DNA of 64,000 nucleotides from Hyphomicrobiales bacterium (lineage in GTDB: Bacteria; Pseudomonadota; Alphaproteobacteria; Rhizobiales; Rhizobiaceae), in NCBI GenBank assembly GCA_900468065.1, contig UBTA01000044.1, positions 1 to 64,000 of the forward strand. Direction: 5' to 3'. Positions within the stretch are counted from its first letter, which is position 1; the number at the start of each line of letters is the position of its first letter. This document shows, in pieces, positions 21,401-29,314 of the stretch. Both the position numbers and the translations under genes were made by a program. The notes under the pieces are model-generated. The model was not told where the DNA came from, did not search any database, and was given only the letters and a program-made list of their open reading frames with translations.

Positions 21401-22193
21401 CGCCGTCCAGACCAGCAGCCAGAACGCGGTCGTCGACACGTCCTTCTCGCTGGTGCTGCCCGCCGGCACCTTCACCGACGTTGATGCCGGCGACACGCTC
21501 ACCTACAAGGCAACCGCCTTCGATGGCTCGGCGCTGCCCGCCTGGCTGACCTTCGACGCCGCGTCACGCACATTTACCGGTATGCCAGCGATTGCAAATG
21601 TCGGCACGCAGGGCGTCAAGGTCACGGCCACCGATTCCGGCGGCCTCGCCGCGAGCGAGGTCTTCAACATCTCGGTGACGACAGCCCCGACGACGGTGAG
21701 CCTGTTCAGTGGTTCCAGCACGCCGACGCTGACCAGTCTCAATGATGGGTCTCCACTCGAAGTGGGCATGAAGTTCACCTCCTCCGTGGCCGGCGAGGTC
21801 TCTGCCCTGAAGTTCTACCGCAGCGCCAGCGACACCGGCCCGAACGTTCTAAATCTGTGGACAGCGACCGGAACGAACCTCGCCAGCGCGACATTTACAA
21901 ACACCGCGGCGAGTGGTTGGCAGACCGTGACGCTCGCCACGCCCGTTCCCATCGCCGTTGGCACAACCTACATCGCGTCATATCACACGACGGGCGCGTA
22001 TGTGGCGACAGACAACTTCTTCACCACCCCCGTCACGAACGGCCCGCTGACGGCACCGTCGAACGCCACCGCCGGTGGCAATGGGGTCTATGCGTACGGT
22101 GGAACCAGCACCGCAGGCATCTTCCCCGACCAGACCTTCGCCTCCGCCAACTACTATGCGGATGTCGTCTTCCGACCCCAGCTAATCTCCTAA
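15495..22193 (+). CDS. Giant modular protein: dimethylformamidase-like domain plus Ig/VCBS/DUF4082 repeats
   Basis: About 2232 residues. The start at 15495 has AAAGG 7 bases upstream; 15468 is an alternative. Order of parts: an unrecognised N-terminus; a region similar to the C-terminal part of the N,N-dimethylformamidase large subunit (about 272-766; YRIDIYRLGYYGGMGARK, SVGHDEYWSGQQRANVEAAR, FWSGNEVYWETRF); an Ig-like domain (773-870); DUF4082 (871-1026); two tandem VCBS plus cadherin-like units (1028-1255, 1256-1483); five Ig-like repeats with a YRWQQ core (1484-1968); another cadherin-like domain (to 2066); and a second DUF4082 (2069-2231). No N-terminal signal peptide and no RTX nonapeptides are visible, so export would need another route such as type I secretion. 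The sequence suggests a surface or secreted protein; catalysis is unproven. Confidence 0.85.
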   Translation: MRGDRWWDFRSFLSGKSAAKFLAIDARARLRKVAPKEREGHWHRAAAWSDNRWSEHDAVVVATPGSPVVVTCVDQAEPVASPITGMTTTKLGTDIRFPGTHGTVLSAELAGEGAISAGPVWRTSSRAYHRPWAAAKSEGGKYATEKPSLLAAGAIGGSLEPSPSGPMSVTTDKADYAPGSSATFVVSKLAPGSSVAFAVADLESDPGVNGVADVYTPFSVTDGGAGDSDGLVNGNVVAQWRVPSDGRATNARLRLTATSGNQTATTTFSDAPNAIVLENQKPGNPESEWGIAGAGNSNIEGFATDISINRGQTVNFKVNTNSNNYRIDIYRLGYYGGMGARKVDTIQHTGVQNQPTPLRDSTTGLVDAGNWSVSASWAIPADAVSGIYFAKLVRQDGTPGENQIPFIVRDDSSHSDVIFQTSDETWQAYNPWGGANLYQGNGPGGDSSPGRAYAVSYNRPITTRGGGLAAGPQDYIFGVEYPALRWLEQNGYDVSYMAGMDSDRLGSLIQNHKMFLSVGHDEYWSGQQRANVEAARDAGVNLSFWSGNEVYWETRFAPSISSGAQPYRTLVSYKETRAGPIDPDNQWTGTYRDPRFVSPTSVGGGRPENALTGTMFQVDSYRSDAITIPYDDANLRFWRDTSVANLQPGQTATLTRNYLGYEWDESPDNGFRPAGLIELSSTTLPVGEYLLDYGTKTGSATATHNLTLYRAPSGALVFGAGTVYWAWALDSHHDLEATPVDPRVKQAMVNLLADMGVQPGSLETGLIPAIQSTDVTKPVSVITAPNGGAAFKVGDAITISGTASDVGGVIAAVEVSTDGGTTWHRAVGDETWSYSWVAARPGTVTIKTRAVDDSVNLEAAGAGRTVTVTGNNFFSASASPPLVPDVDDKAIELGMKFQSSVAGTVAGVRYYKSDLNIGPHTASLWSSTGTRLATATFTNESGVGWQAVSFSTPVAITAGTTYVVSYHTNYGHYTATGNYFASAGTNGVLSTPANAGVYAYNTASVFPNSTYNAENYWVDVLFNPASANTAPTAVADTGDATEKGGVANGSGGSAASGNVLTNDTDPNAGDTKTVTAVSFGAVNGTLGTALAGAHGSLVLGATGTFTYSVNESDAAVQALRQSTNMLTDVFAYTMRDTAGATSSTTLTVSIHGANDGPVLAIQTGSQSAVVDTSFSLVLTAGTFTDFDASDTLTYAAFAADGSALPAWLTFDAATRTFSGTPRAANVGTQGVKVTATDLGGLTASEIFDIGVTTTPNTAPTAVADTGDATEKGGVANGSGGSAASGNVLTNDFDTDFGDTTIVTAVSFGAVNGTLGTALAGAHGSLVLGAAGTFTYTVNETDAAVQALLQSTSTLTDVFTYAIRDTAGATSSTTLTVSIHGANDGPVLAVQTGTQSAAAGSPYSLVLPAGTFTDVDTGETLTYMATAADGSALPAWLAFNAATRTFSGMPAAANVGTQGIKVTATDLGGLAASETFNITVTTVQTQGVVSLSGTTTQYQTIAANVLDVDGLLPGTTITYRWQQSADNGNTWTDITGATASALTLQQDQVGKRARVVAAYKDALGNTESVTSSITNAVANVNDVGLASFTGAPVQGQTLSANVADPDGLANVPITYRWQQLVGNTWSNISGATGSSWTLQAAQVGRQVRLRVTYTDQGSATESNRTSPATPLIIASNPAGNDAGVVSVSGTATQYQTLAASVTDVDGIAPAAISYRWQQSNGSSWSDIPDATASTLTIQQAQVGRQVRVLAAYTDAQGNTATVSSDPTPAIANVNDVGVSTITGAPVQGKTLTAAATDLDGLANVTVAYSWQQLIGTTWTNISGATGQTWTLQAAQLGRQVRARVSYTDQLSGVESNRTSVPTPSISPANNNQGVLSISGTPTQNQLLTASVIDADGVPGAVSYQWQQSSNGSVWTNIGGATTSTLLLQQGQVGSFVRATATYVDPLGSGENVSSPATFSTVANVNDAPLLAVQTSSQNAVVDTSFSLVLPAGTFTDVDAGDTLTYKATAFDGSALPAWLTFDAASRTFTGMPAIANVGTQGVKVTATDSGGLAASEVFNISVTTAPTTVSLFSGSSTPTLTSLNDGSPLEVGMKFTSSVAGEVSALKFYRSASDTGPNVLNLWTATGTNLASATFTNTAASGWQTVTLATPVPIAVGTTYIASYHTTGAYVATDNFFTTPVTNGPLTAPSNATAGGNGVYAYGGTSTAGIFPDQTFASANYYADVVFRPQLIS
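18576..19943 (+). repeat. Tandem duplication of a 684-bp VCBS/cadherin-like module
   Basis: 18576-19259 and 19260-19943 are in-frame tandem copies of exactly 684 bp (228 codons). They are nearly identical over the VCBS half (both contain ADTGDATEKGGVANGSGGS) and more divergent in the cadherin-like half. A third cadherin-like copy without VCBS lies at about 21395-21690. Such exact units allow copy-number change by recombination. Confidence 0.9.
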
Positions 22194-22368
22194 TCGCACG
22201 CGCATTCCGCCTGGAGGAAACTGCTGTCCTGCTGCAACGCCAATACGTTCAACCGCCAGGGTTCGCGGGCGTGATCCGTGCCGACGAAAATAAGGTCTTA
22301 CCAATTCTCGCGACGGCGTCGCGACACGGCAAGTAGCTCTTACCCGCGTAACCTCGCTTTTGCCTCAA

Positions 22369-23328
22369 TTAGCTCCGCGGTCTCAGCCGCTGGACCAATG
22401 GAGCCGAAGCGTGAACGAGGACGATGGTGAGGCCGCCGATCACTATGGCCAGGGCGGCCTGAATCGTCGATGTCGTGGTCCAGTGCAGGATCTCGGTGAA
22501 GTAGGCGGATACGGTTCCAACTTCCGCCGCTATCCCTTCGACGAAGTACTCCGGGCGGTGGTAGCCGAGCTCGGCCATACCGTGCACCAGAATGCTTCCT
22601 CCGACCCAGAGCATCGCAGCCGTGCCCACCATCGCGAGAATGTTGAGAAAAACCGGGACGCCTACCACCAGTCCGCGCCCGAACATTCTCAGCAGGCCGA
22701 GGGGTGAACCAGCGAGGGACAGACCGACGTCGTCCGCCTTCACGATGAGCGCGACGACACCGTAGACGGCCAACGTGATCAGGATGCCCACTGAAGCTAA
22801 CACGGCCGCCTGGGTGTAGATGTTGGACGCCGCAACGTTGGCCAGCGTCAATGCCATGATTTCGGCGGATAGGATGAAATCCGTCCTTATTGCGCCTGAG
22901 ACCTTCTGGTTCTCCAATGCGGCCGGATCGGATGTACCAGATACCCCTGCCTCGTGGTCGTGGGCGTCATGAGGCACGACGTATTCGTAAAGCTTCTCGG
23001 CCCCCTCGTAGCAGAGGTAGACGCCGCCGATCATCAAAAGCGGGGTGATCGCCCATGGCGCGAAATAGCCGAGGAAAAGTCCGGCCGGGAGAAGGTAGAG
23101 CAGTTTATTCTTCAACGACCCTAGAGCAATCTTGGCGATAATGGGCAGTTCGCGCGCTGGTGAAAGGCCGACGACATATCTCGGGGTCACGGCCGCGTCG
23201 TCGATTACGACACCTGCCGCTTTAGCACTCGCTTTGGCGGTCTGCGCGGTAATGTCGTCCAGCGACGCCGCCGCGAGTTTGGCGATAGCGGCGATGTCGT
23301 CCAAAAGTGCGATCAGTCCAGTGGCCAT
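22369..23328 (-). CDS. DUF808 family inner-membrane protein
   Basis: A 319-residue protein with the full DUF808 (YedI-like) pattern. The conserved N-terminus is ATGLIALLDDIAAIAKLAAA, followed by SLDDITAQTAKASAKAAGVV and several hydrophobic segments (LLYLLPAGLFLGYFAPWAIT, LMIGGVYLCYEGAEK, VLASVGILITLAVYGVVALI, a C-terminal pair). It is predicted to be an inner-membrane protein of unknown function. GGAAAGAC precedes the start. It lies next to the collapsed kup remnant on the same strand, but there is no reason to link them functionally. Confidence 0.9.
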   Translation of the reverse strand: MATGLIALLDDIAAIAKLAAASLDDITAQTAKASAKAAGVVIDDAAVTPRYVVGLSPARELPIIAKIALGSLKNKLLYLLPAGLFLGYFAPWAITPLLMIGGVYLCYEGAEKLYEYVVPHDAHDHEAGVSGTSDPAALENQKVSGAIRTDFILSAEIMALTLANVAASNIYTQAAVLASVGILITLAVYGVVALIVKADDVGLSLAGSPLGLLRMFGRGLVVGVPVFLNILAMVGTAAMLWVGGSILVHGMAELGYHRPEYFVEGIAAEVGTVSAYFTEILHWTTTSTIQAALAIVIGGLTIVLVHASAPLVQRLRPRS

Positions 23329-23400
23329 GTGTCTTTCCGATTGGTTCTGAGAACGGAGATATTGATTGGTTCGCGACCCTGTGGAGCGCCGGAACCGTTT

Positions 23401-23693
23401 TCAGATAGAAACCTGTTCTCCGATTTCCACCACGCGGTTGGCTGGAAGTTTAAAGTAGTTGGACAGATCGATTCCCAATCCCGCCAGCGCGATATAAAGG
23501 TGATCGTTGATCGATCGTCGTCTGAGACATATGGTTTCTCAGAAGTCCGGACGGTTAAGATGAGGTTCTTCTCGTGAAGGACAAGGTTGTGCTTGATGTT
23601 GTGAAGCAGGACGCCGATCGAACCGAGAAGTGGGACGAGAAACTTTCGCGTATCGGATTTCTGGGCAGGTTCGTCGGCGATGGCTGCTTTCAT
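23401..23693 (-). pseudogene. kup: Collapsed kup (potassium uptake) gene: N- and C-termini joined
   Basis: KUP transporters are about 620-residue membrane proteins importing potassium. Here MKAAIADEP...RKFLVPLLGSIGV matches a KUP N-terminus up to its first membrane segment. It runs without a break into LLHNIKHNLVLHEKNLILTV, a block from the cytoplasmic C-terminal domain. After SDDDRSTI a second gap and a frame change lead to YIALAGLGIDLSNYFK and LPANRVVEIGEQVSI, the family's very end, at a stop at 23401. All transmembrane segments are lost. Family matches are from memory of KUP sequences. Confidence 0.7.
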
Positions 23694-24041
23694 GGATGCT
23701 CCAGCGTGCTTGGCGCTCTGAATTGCGTTCACACTATATGGTGCAGCGTAGCGTTCCCGGCAACTATCGCATTTGTCCCGGCTGGTTTGTGGGAATGAAG
23801 CCAAACATGACAAGTTACTTCCTCAAGGCACGTCACGAAGCCAAGGCAATCGCACTCTCAGTGGCGACAACATCACCACATGAGCCCTCAATCAAGAAGC
23901 AGGAGAAGCCTGCGGGGGACCTATCTCCCGACAATAGCGACATTCGGTAGCAAATGCCGTCAACGTCGGTCATCGCAAAATCGAATAGCCTAAATGACCG
24001 TTTTCGGCTCGGTGCCGACATTGACGAGATTGGGCGCAAAC

Positions 24042-24278
24042 TCAATCGGACTCCTCGTCAAGCCACGAGATTGTTTTACGTGCTGCCTCCCACGCAGCCC
24101 CGTAGTCCTGGAATCTTTGTTCGGAGTAGTAGCCGACGGGATACCAGCCCCTCCCATCTTCGTGTTCCCGCCGATATTCCTCGAACCCGTAGCTGCCATC
24201 AGGACGAGCGAACACGTCGACACAGATGTTTTCACCTGGTTGATTGATCGAGCGCATCACCTTGTTGATATGGGCCAT
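24042..24278 (-). CDS. Small conserved-type hypothetical protein (78 aa)
   Basis: MAHINKVMRSINQPGENICV and so on, acidic at the C-terminus (WLDEESD), with aromatic-rich GRGWYPVGYYSEQ. AGGAG lies 6 bases before the ATG. No membrane segment or signal is present and I do not recognise a domain. The strong ribosome site and balanced composition favour a real gene over the overlapping frames. Confidence 0.65.
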   Translation of the reverse strand: MAHINKVMRSINQPGENICVDVFARPDGSYGFEEYRREHEDGRGWYPVGYYSEQRFQDYGAAWEAARKTISWLDEESD

Positions 24279-24750
24279 AGCGGTCTCCTTAATGCGGGGC
24301 GCATCATGGTCTAAAGCTTGGCGATAGCAAGTTTGCCGTGACTGCCCGCTCGTGACGCGAAGCCGCTTTCATCCGGGGGGAAGCGGCTGGTGGCACTTGC
24401 TAATAATCCCGGACATCTGCACGCCTGCGTACTCCGGTGGGCCGCGCGATCTCTTACCCCTCATACCATATTGTCCCTCCCGATGACCGAACTCGGCCGA
24501 CACGAAAGTAGCTAATACTAGAAATCGCGCAACGCAAACCAGTGTATCCGTGGTGGGACCAAAGAGCGTGGGACGGGAAATATGGGTGGTTTTTTTGGCG
24601 GGGGACGATTTTTTTAATCGGCCTGACCGGCATCGTCCTCGGCGGAGAATAGCGACTTTTCCTCCCCGTTTTCTTGTTCCGAATGTCTATTCGTGATAAC
24701 TTAAATGTAGCTCAGCTCTTGCGAAACCAAAGCGGGAATCGGTGTGCGAG
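24279..24750. other. Intergenic stretch with a hairpin
   Basis: No gene. AGCCGCTT (24361-24368) pairs with AAGCGGCT (24381-24388) around a 12-base loop. Two T-runs (near 24591 and 24610) follow further on but not next to the stem. No promoter could be assigned with confidence. Confidence 0.4.
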
Positions 24751-25341
24751 ATGAATCTTCTTTACACTTCCGTTGTTGGAACCATGTTTTGGACGTCGGT
24801 CGTTTTGGCTGGCCCTTTGCACGATGCATCCAAGAATGGTGATCTAGCAGGCGCAAAACGCCTGCTAGACCAAGGTGTTGATGTCGTGGAAACTGACGCT
24901 GCCGGCGATCCGCCCCTCGTTGTCGCGTCGCTGGCCGGCCATACTGCTATTGTCGCCCTCTTATTGGAACGCGGCGCGGACATCGAGGTTCGCAATAAAA
25001 GCGGACTGACTGCCTTGCATGCAGCCGCCTACGGCGGAAATCTCGATGTTGTGAAGCTGCTCGTCGCCAAGGGTGCGGCTGTGAACGATAACAGGAATTT
25101 CTATCATATGACGCCGCTGCATGGTGCCGCCGAGGAAGGTCATGCCGATGTGGTCGCATTTTTGCTCACGAGCAAGGCGGATATTGAAGCGAAGGAAAGA
25201 AACGGTGTTACGCCTTTGACCCAGGCTGGCTGGCGGGAACATTGGGATGCTGCGGATTTGCTCTTGAAAGCCGGCGCAGTCTGCCAGCAAGCCAGCATCG
25301 TTGGCGAATGGCTCTTCACCGAATGCACGAAGCGGAAATGA
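24751..25341 (+). CDS. Exported ankyrin-repeat protein
   Basis: A 196-residue protein with a hydrophobic N-terminal segment (LLYTSVVGTMFWTSVVLAGP) that looks like a signal peptide. Four to five ankyrin repeats follow: GDPPLVVASLAGHTAIVALL, KSGLTALHAAAYGGNLDVVK, MTPLHGAAEEGHADVVAFLL and GVTPLTQAGWREHWDAADLL. Ankyrin repeats mediate protein contacts; periplasmic ankyrin proteins are known beside catalases and other stress proteins. ATG 24751 was preferred to the GTG at 24742. The downstream YHS gene is 44 bp away on the same strand. Confidence 0.85.
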   Translation: MNLLYTSVVGTMFWTSVVLAGPLHDASKNGDLAGAKRLLDQGVDVVETDAAGDPPLVVASLAGHTAIVALLLERGADIEVRNKSGLTALHAAAYGGNLDVVKLLVAKGAAVNDNRNFYHMTPLHGAAEEGHADVVAFLLTSKADIEAKERNGVTPLTQAGWREHWDAADLLLKAGAVCQQASIVGEWLFTECTKRK

Positions 25342-25385
25342 TGCCCTGGGGAACAACAACGCGCGCCGGCTAAATGGAGTACGCC

Positions 25386-25907
25386 ATGTCAGACAACAAA
25401 CGAAATCCATCGACGATTGCAGCGGCTGCCGGAGCCGCAGCAATCGTTCTCCTGTTCGCGCCGATGGCGGCTGCCGAGGATCCACTTGTCAATACGGGCT
25501 ATTTCGGCGATGTCGCGATCAAAGGCTACGATCCGGTCGCCTACTTCACACAGAACGAGGCAGTGGAAGGCAGCTCGAAATACTCCCACCACTGGCTGGG
25601 TGCTACCTGGTATTTCTCAAGCGCTAGGAACCGGGATATCTTTATGCGGGATCCGGCCAAGTACGCCCCTCAGTATGGCGGATACTGTGCTGACGGGGTC
25701 TCGCTTGGAACGGTAACCACCAATATTGATCCGAAAGCCTGGCGGATCATAGAAGGAAAGCTTTATATCAGCTATGATCCAGGTGCTGCCGACGGTTTTG
25801 AAAAGAACCCGGCCAAAGTCGGCAATTCGCAGAAGCATTGGGCCGAAGTCCAGCATACCCTTGTTACGGAAAAGTTGCAGAAAGACTGGCGTAAGAGCGT
25901 CAATTGA
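25386..25907 (+). CDS. Exported YHS-domain protein
   Basis: A 173-residue protein. The N-terminal signal peptide is IAAAAGAAAIVLLFAPMAAA. The YHS domain follows (IKGYDPVAYFTQNEAVEG, WYFSSARNRDIFMRDPAKYA, PQYGGYCADGVSLG), a small module linked to metal binding in some proteins. The start at 25386 has GGAG 7 bases upstream; the in-frame ATG at 25374 lacks this. It is probably co-transcribed with the ankyrin gene. The exact role is unknown. Confidence 0.85.
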   Translation: MSDNKRNPSTIAAAAGAAAIVLLFAPMAAAEDPLVNTGYFGDVAIKGYDPVAYFTQNEAVEGSSKYSHHWLGATWYFSSARNRDIFMRDPAKYAPQYGGYCADGVSLGTVTTNIDPKAWRIIEGKLYISYDPGAADGFEKNPAKVGNSQKHWAEVQHTLVTEKLQKDWRKSVN

Positions 25908-25947
25908 TCCGTCCGTCCATTCGTCGCGGCCGGGTTTGTGTCGCGCG

Positions 25948-28164
25948 TCAGGGGGGTAGCGAAAAAAATTTCAAGGCCTGCGGCGTGATGTGGACATATT
26001 GCGCGGCGGGATTTTGCTTGTCCTTATTGCGGTAAACATATCCGCAGACCATGCGGTCGAGGAAATAGCCGGCAAACGTCTCGCAGAGGCGGTCGCCCTG
26101 GATTTCAATTACACCGGTGATACTGGTATTGGCGCTACGATAGGCGGTGTTTCCCGCCGCGTCGAAATACTGGATGAAATCGGTTCCGTTCCTGTGTTTG
26201 CCGACCCATGTCTTGTTATCGACCAGATGTCGCAGCTCGACCTCGCCGACCCGATCAGCCTCGGCCCCTTTAAACCCGAAAGGCCATTCCGGAATGCCCG
26301 CTGCCCGAAGACCGGTCAAATGGTACTGCAGGTCATCCTCATGCCAGTAATCGTAGAGATAGCCGTAGTAGGTCAGATTGCTGTCTGGAAATAGTTCAAG
26401 CAATTTTGCCCCTTCCTCGGCACCGCGCGCCGGTGCTCCCTGTGTCATGTAGGCCGCCGCGAGATATTCGTGGACCGGTTCGGCGTTGGGCAGTGCTATC
26501 CGGGCCGCTTCCATGAAGGGGATGGCGCGCTGGTTGTCGCGCGCCGTGTAAAACACGATACCGGCCAGAAGTTGAAAACTCGGCGGGGGCGAGGGATCAA
26601 GCCGCAGGGCCTTTTCCATTTCAGCGATGGCCTGTTCGTGACTTCCTGTGTGGGCCAGAATGAGGGCCAGATTTCCAAAGGCTTCCGCATCGCTTGGCTG
26701 GGATTCCACCGCCTGGTTGGCGGATGCAATCGCTTCGGTCTCGCGCCCGTCGACCAATTGCAGCAAAGCAAGAACGGCCAGTGCCCGTGCATTTTTGGCG
26801 TCCAGCTTCAGAGCCTGCCCCGCCGCGTCATAGGCTATCTTGCGGGCTACCGCCGCCGACCAAAGGTAGGTGTAGTCGTTGCGCCAGACATCGACGGCGA
26901 CGCGGGCGATGCCGGCATGCGCATTGGCAAAATTCGGGTCGAGATCGATTGCTTTTTGATAGAATGACAAGGTCCTGCGATAGGTCTCGACATCGCTGTA
27001 GGTTATCCCCTCCTGCTCTGCTCTCAGATAGTAATCGTAAGCCTCGAGATTGTCGGTGGGGATGCGTGCCAACTGATCCCGTTCGCCCTCGCTCAATTTG
27101 ACGGCCAAGGCGGAGATGATCTTGCTGATGACGTCATCCTGCACGGCAAAGAGATCGGCATACTGGCGATCGTACCGCTCGGCCCAGAGCGAAAGTCCCG
27201 TAAGGGCGTCGATCAGCTTGACGTTGATGCGCAACCGTTGTCCGGCCCGCTGCAATGTCCCTTCCAGAACGTAATGGACACCGAGTTCCGCGGCTACGTC
27301 CTGAATTTTGTTCGACGCGTCCGCCATTGCGAAAACCGAGTGGCGGGCGATCACGAACAGGCCGGAGACTTTTGACAGTTCAGTGATGAGATCATCTGTC
27401 AAACCCTCTGCAAGGTGATCGTGCTCCTTGTCGCCGCTGACATTGATGAAGGGCAGCACGGCGACCGATGGCTTGTCGGGTAGGGGATAGGCCAGGCGTT
27501 CCACTGACGCGGACCGGTGCATGAGCGTCCAAGGGCGCCACCATAACGCGGAGCCCACCAGCAGAAGGGCGACGATCGCCGCCACGGTGGCGGGAACCAG
27601 CCAGGAACTCCGGCTTTGGCGCGCGCCAATCGTCTTGCCCGCCGCGGCCGGGTCCAGCAAGATCCGGTACACTCGGATCGGCTCGCTGATGCTTTTAACC
27701 TTCTGTTCGCCGAGTGAGGCGAAGCCGACTGCAAGTTTTGTTTTCACCTGATCATAGGCGGTTCCGGAAATCGCGATGCCGCCCGGTTCGGCCAGCGCCT
27801 GTATCCTGTCTGCGATGTTGACGCTGTCACCGTGGATGTCCTCACCCTCGACGATGATGTCGCCGAGATTGACGCCGATGCGGAATTCGAGCCTCTGTTG
27901 GGCTGGCGCGGCCGCATTCTGCTTGGTCTTTTGCTGCTGCACGGCTATCGCACAGCGCAAGGCATCGACAACGCTGGGAAATTCGACCAGTAGACCGTCG
28001 CCCATGGTCTTGACCAGCCGGCCATTGTGTTCGGCAATCGCCGGTTCGAAGATGTGCCTCATATCGGCCTGGAAGCGAACGCGCGTGCCTTCCTCGTCGA
28101 TTTGGCTCAAGCGACTGTAACCAACGACATCGGCTATCAGGATTGCTGCGAGATGACGCTCCAT
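25948..28164 (-). CDS. Class III adenylate/guanylate cyclase with TolB-like and TPR domains
   Basis: A 738-residue protein. The N-terminal cyclase catalytic domain (about 1-165) has AAILIADVVGYSRLS with the first metal aspartate, LVKTMGDGLLVEF with the second, and FRIGVNLGDIIVEG. One membrane segment follows near 185-208 (WLVPATVAAIVALLLVGSAL). Next is a TolB N-terminal-like region (KPSVAVLPFINVSGDKEHDH, AEGLTDDLITELSK), then TPR repeats. This architecture is common and multi-copy in rhizobia. It makes cAMP or cGMP at the membrane; the input signal is not evident. It converges on the YHS gene. Confidence 0.9.
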   Translation of the reverse strand: MERHLAAILIADVVGYSRLSQIDEEGTRVRFQADMRHIFEPAIAEHNGRLVKTMGDGLLVEFPSVVDALRCAIAVQQQKTKQNAAAPAQQRLEFRIGVNLGDIIVEGEDIHGDSVNIADRIQALAEPGGIAISGTAYDQVKTKLAVGFASLGEQKVKSISEPIRVYRILLDPAAAGKTIGARQSRSSWLVPATVAAIVALLLVGSALWWRPWTLMHRSASVERLAYPLPDKPSVAVLPFINVSGDKEHDHLAEGLTDDLITELSKVSGLFVIARHSVFAMADASNKIQDVAAELGVHYVLEGTLQRAGQRLRINVKLIDALTGLSLWAERYDRQYADLFAVQDDVISKIISALAVKLSEGERDQLARIPTDNLEAYDYYLRAEQEGITYSDVETYRRTLSFYQKAIDLDPNFANAHAGIARVAVDVWRNDYTYLWSAAVARKIAYDAAGQALKLDAKNARALAVLALLQLVDGRETEAIASANQAVESQPSDAEAFGNLALILAHTGSHEQAIAEMEKALRLDPSPPPSFQLLAGIVFYTARDNQRAIPFMEAARIALPNAEPVHEYLAAAYMTQGAPARGAEEGAKLLELFPDSNLTYYGYLYDYWHEDDLQYHLTGLRAAGIPEWPFGFKGAEADRVGEVELRHLVDNKTWVGKHRNGTDFIQYFDAAGNTAYRSANTSITGVIEIQGDRLCETFAGYFLDRMVCGYVYRNKDKQNPAAQYVHITPQALKFFSLPP

Positions 28165-28517
28165 GTCCGGGCTTTCTCAGCGTGCTCTAGATGATATCCT
28201 ACAGTAGGTCTTTCGCCGATACCATCGCGGTTGTCCGATCTGAGGCTGTCACGACAGGCCTGCGAACCCAGCGCGCAAACGCTGGCCGAGATGGGTGTGC
28301 GTGCCTATTGCCTCGCGCTCGTTGGCGCCGGTTTCACCAGCTCGGCCGGCACGATGAACATGAAGCAGCCGCCACTACCAAACACATAAGTAGTTGATAT
28401 CGTTAGCGGCTTATTGGCTATCGGAGGGGTTCAGTCTGATCACGGAGGACATCGGCGGTGACCGACGCCATCACCCAGACCAAACACATCGCGAGACCGA
28501 GTTAGACAGGAGTTTAA

Positions 28518-28743
28518 ATCCCGATACTACTGCTCTCCGGCGTCATGCCCGAGGCGGACCTTTGGCGCGATGTCGAGACCGGGTTCTGGGTTCGGCGCGA
28601 TTAAGCACGCCGACCTCACGCAAGACAACAGCCTGTCTACAATGGCGCGTCGGCACCGGTTGAGGCACCCCTATCTTTTGTCGTTATCGGGTTTTCATTG
28701 GGAGGATACGTCGCGCGTGAGTTCGTGCGTTTGTGGCAGACGA
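28518..28743 (+). pseudogene. Alpha/beta hydrolase remnant with frameshifts
   Basis: One frame gives IPILLLSGVMPEADLWRDV, the usual N-terminal strand and oxyanion region of a hydrolase. A second frame gives HADLTQDNSLSTMA. The first frame then resumes with LSFVVIGFSLGGYVAREFV, which holds the G-x-S-x-G nucleophile elbow. The pieces are in family order but need at least two frameshifts, and the C-terminal half is missing. Confidence 0.6.
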
Positions 28744-28820
28744 TCGGCAACATAGAGACCGGCCTTGGCAAACACCGCCGGATCGATCTCGTTCTTGTCC
28801 AGTCGTCTTGCGTGGAATCG
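28710..28820 (-). pseudogene. Possible ornithine cyclodeaminase-like fragment
   Basis: The minus strand reads DKNEIDPAVFAKAGLYVADR then LPQTHELTRD, resembling the block after the nucleotide-binding fold in ornithine cyclodeaminase/mu-crystallin proteins. It is only about 36 residues, overlaps the end of the hydrolase remnant on the other strand, and may be chance. Confidence 0.3.
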
Positions 28821-29314
28821 ACATCCAACATGTGGAGCAGGGCTAACAACAGCAGTTGCGGCCGTTCTTGAAGATTGAGTGAAGAAGTTCAGAGATGGAG
28901 CAAAACCACATGGAAACTTTTGCCCACGGTTCAGTTTCCACTGCGGCAGCATAACGTCGCTTCCGTCTACATCGGCACAGCCAAGCCAGGCACCGTCATT
29001 TAGAATGTCAACACCTAGACAGCAAGATCCAGGAGACCAATTGGACACTCTTCGATTCTGCGGCGATCTCACTGGAATAGGGTGAACCGCTTTTATTCAA
29101 CGAAATCTGAGAGTTGGCAAGTCGAAGTTTTCCCGTTGGAAGCGCATTGGCAATCGGCACTCGGCCTCGGCCGCGGGCATGGGAATTTGAGTTTCAATAC
29201 GCACGCCAGGAAACTGGCTCCACGTTAGATCGCATAACTTCAATTTGATAGGCGACTGTGTCGAGCGCGATCAAGACGCTAAGGGCGGGGCAAAAGCTGC
29301 CCCGCCCAACTCGA
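28821..29314. other. Intergenic, nothing recognised
   Basis: About 490 bases downstream of the ALDH operon with no supported gene, RNA or repeat. With the two remnants before it, it looks like eroded coding sequence. Confidence 0.4.
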
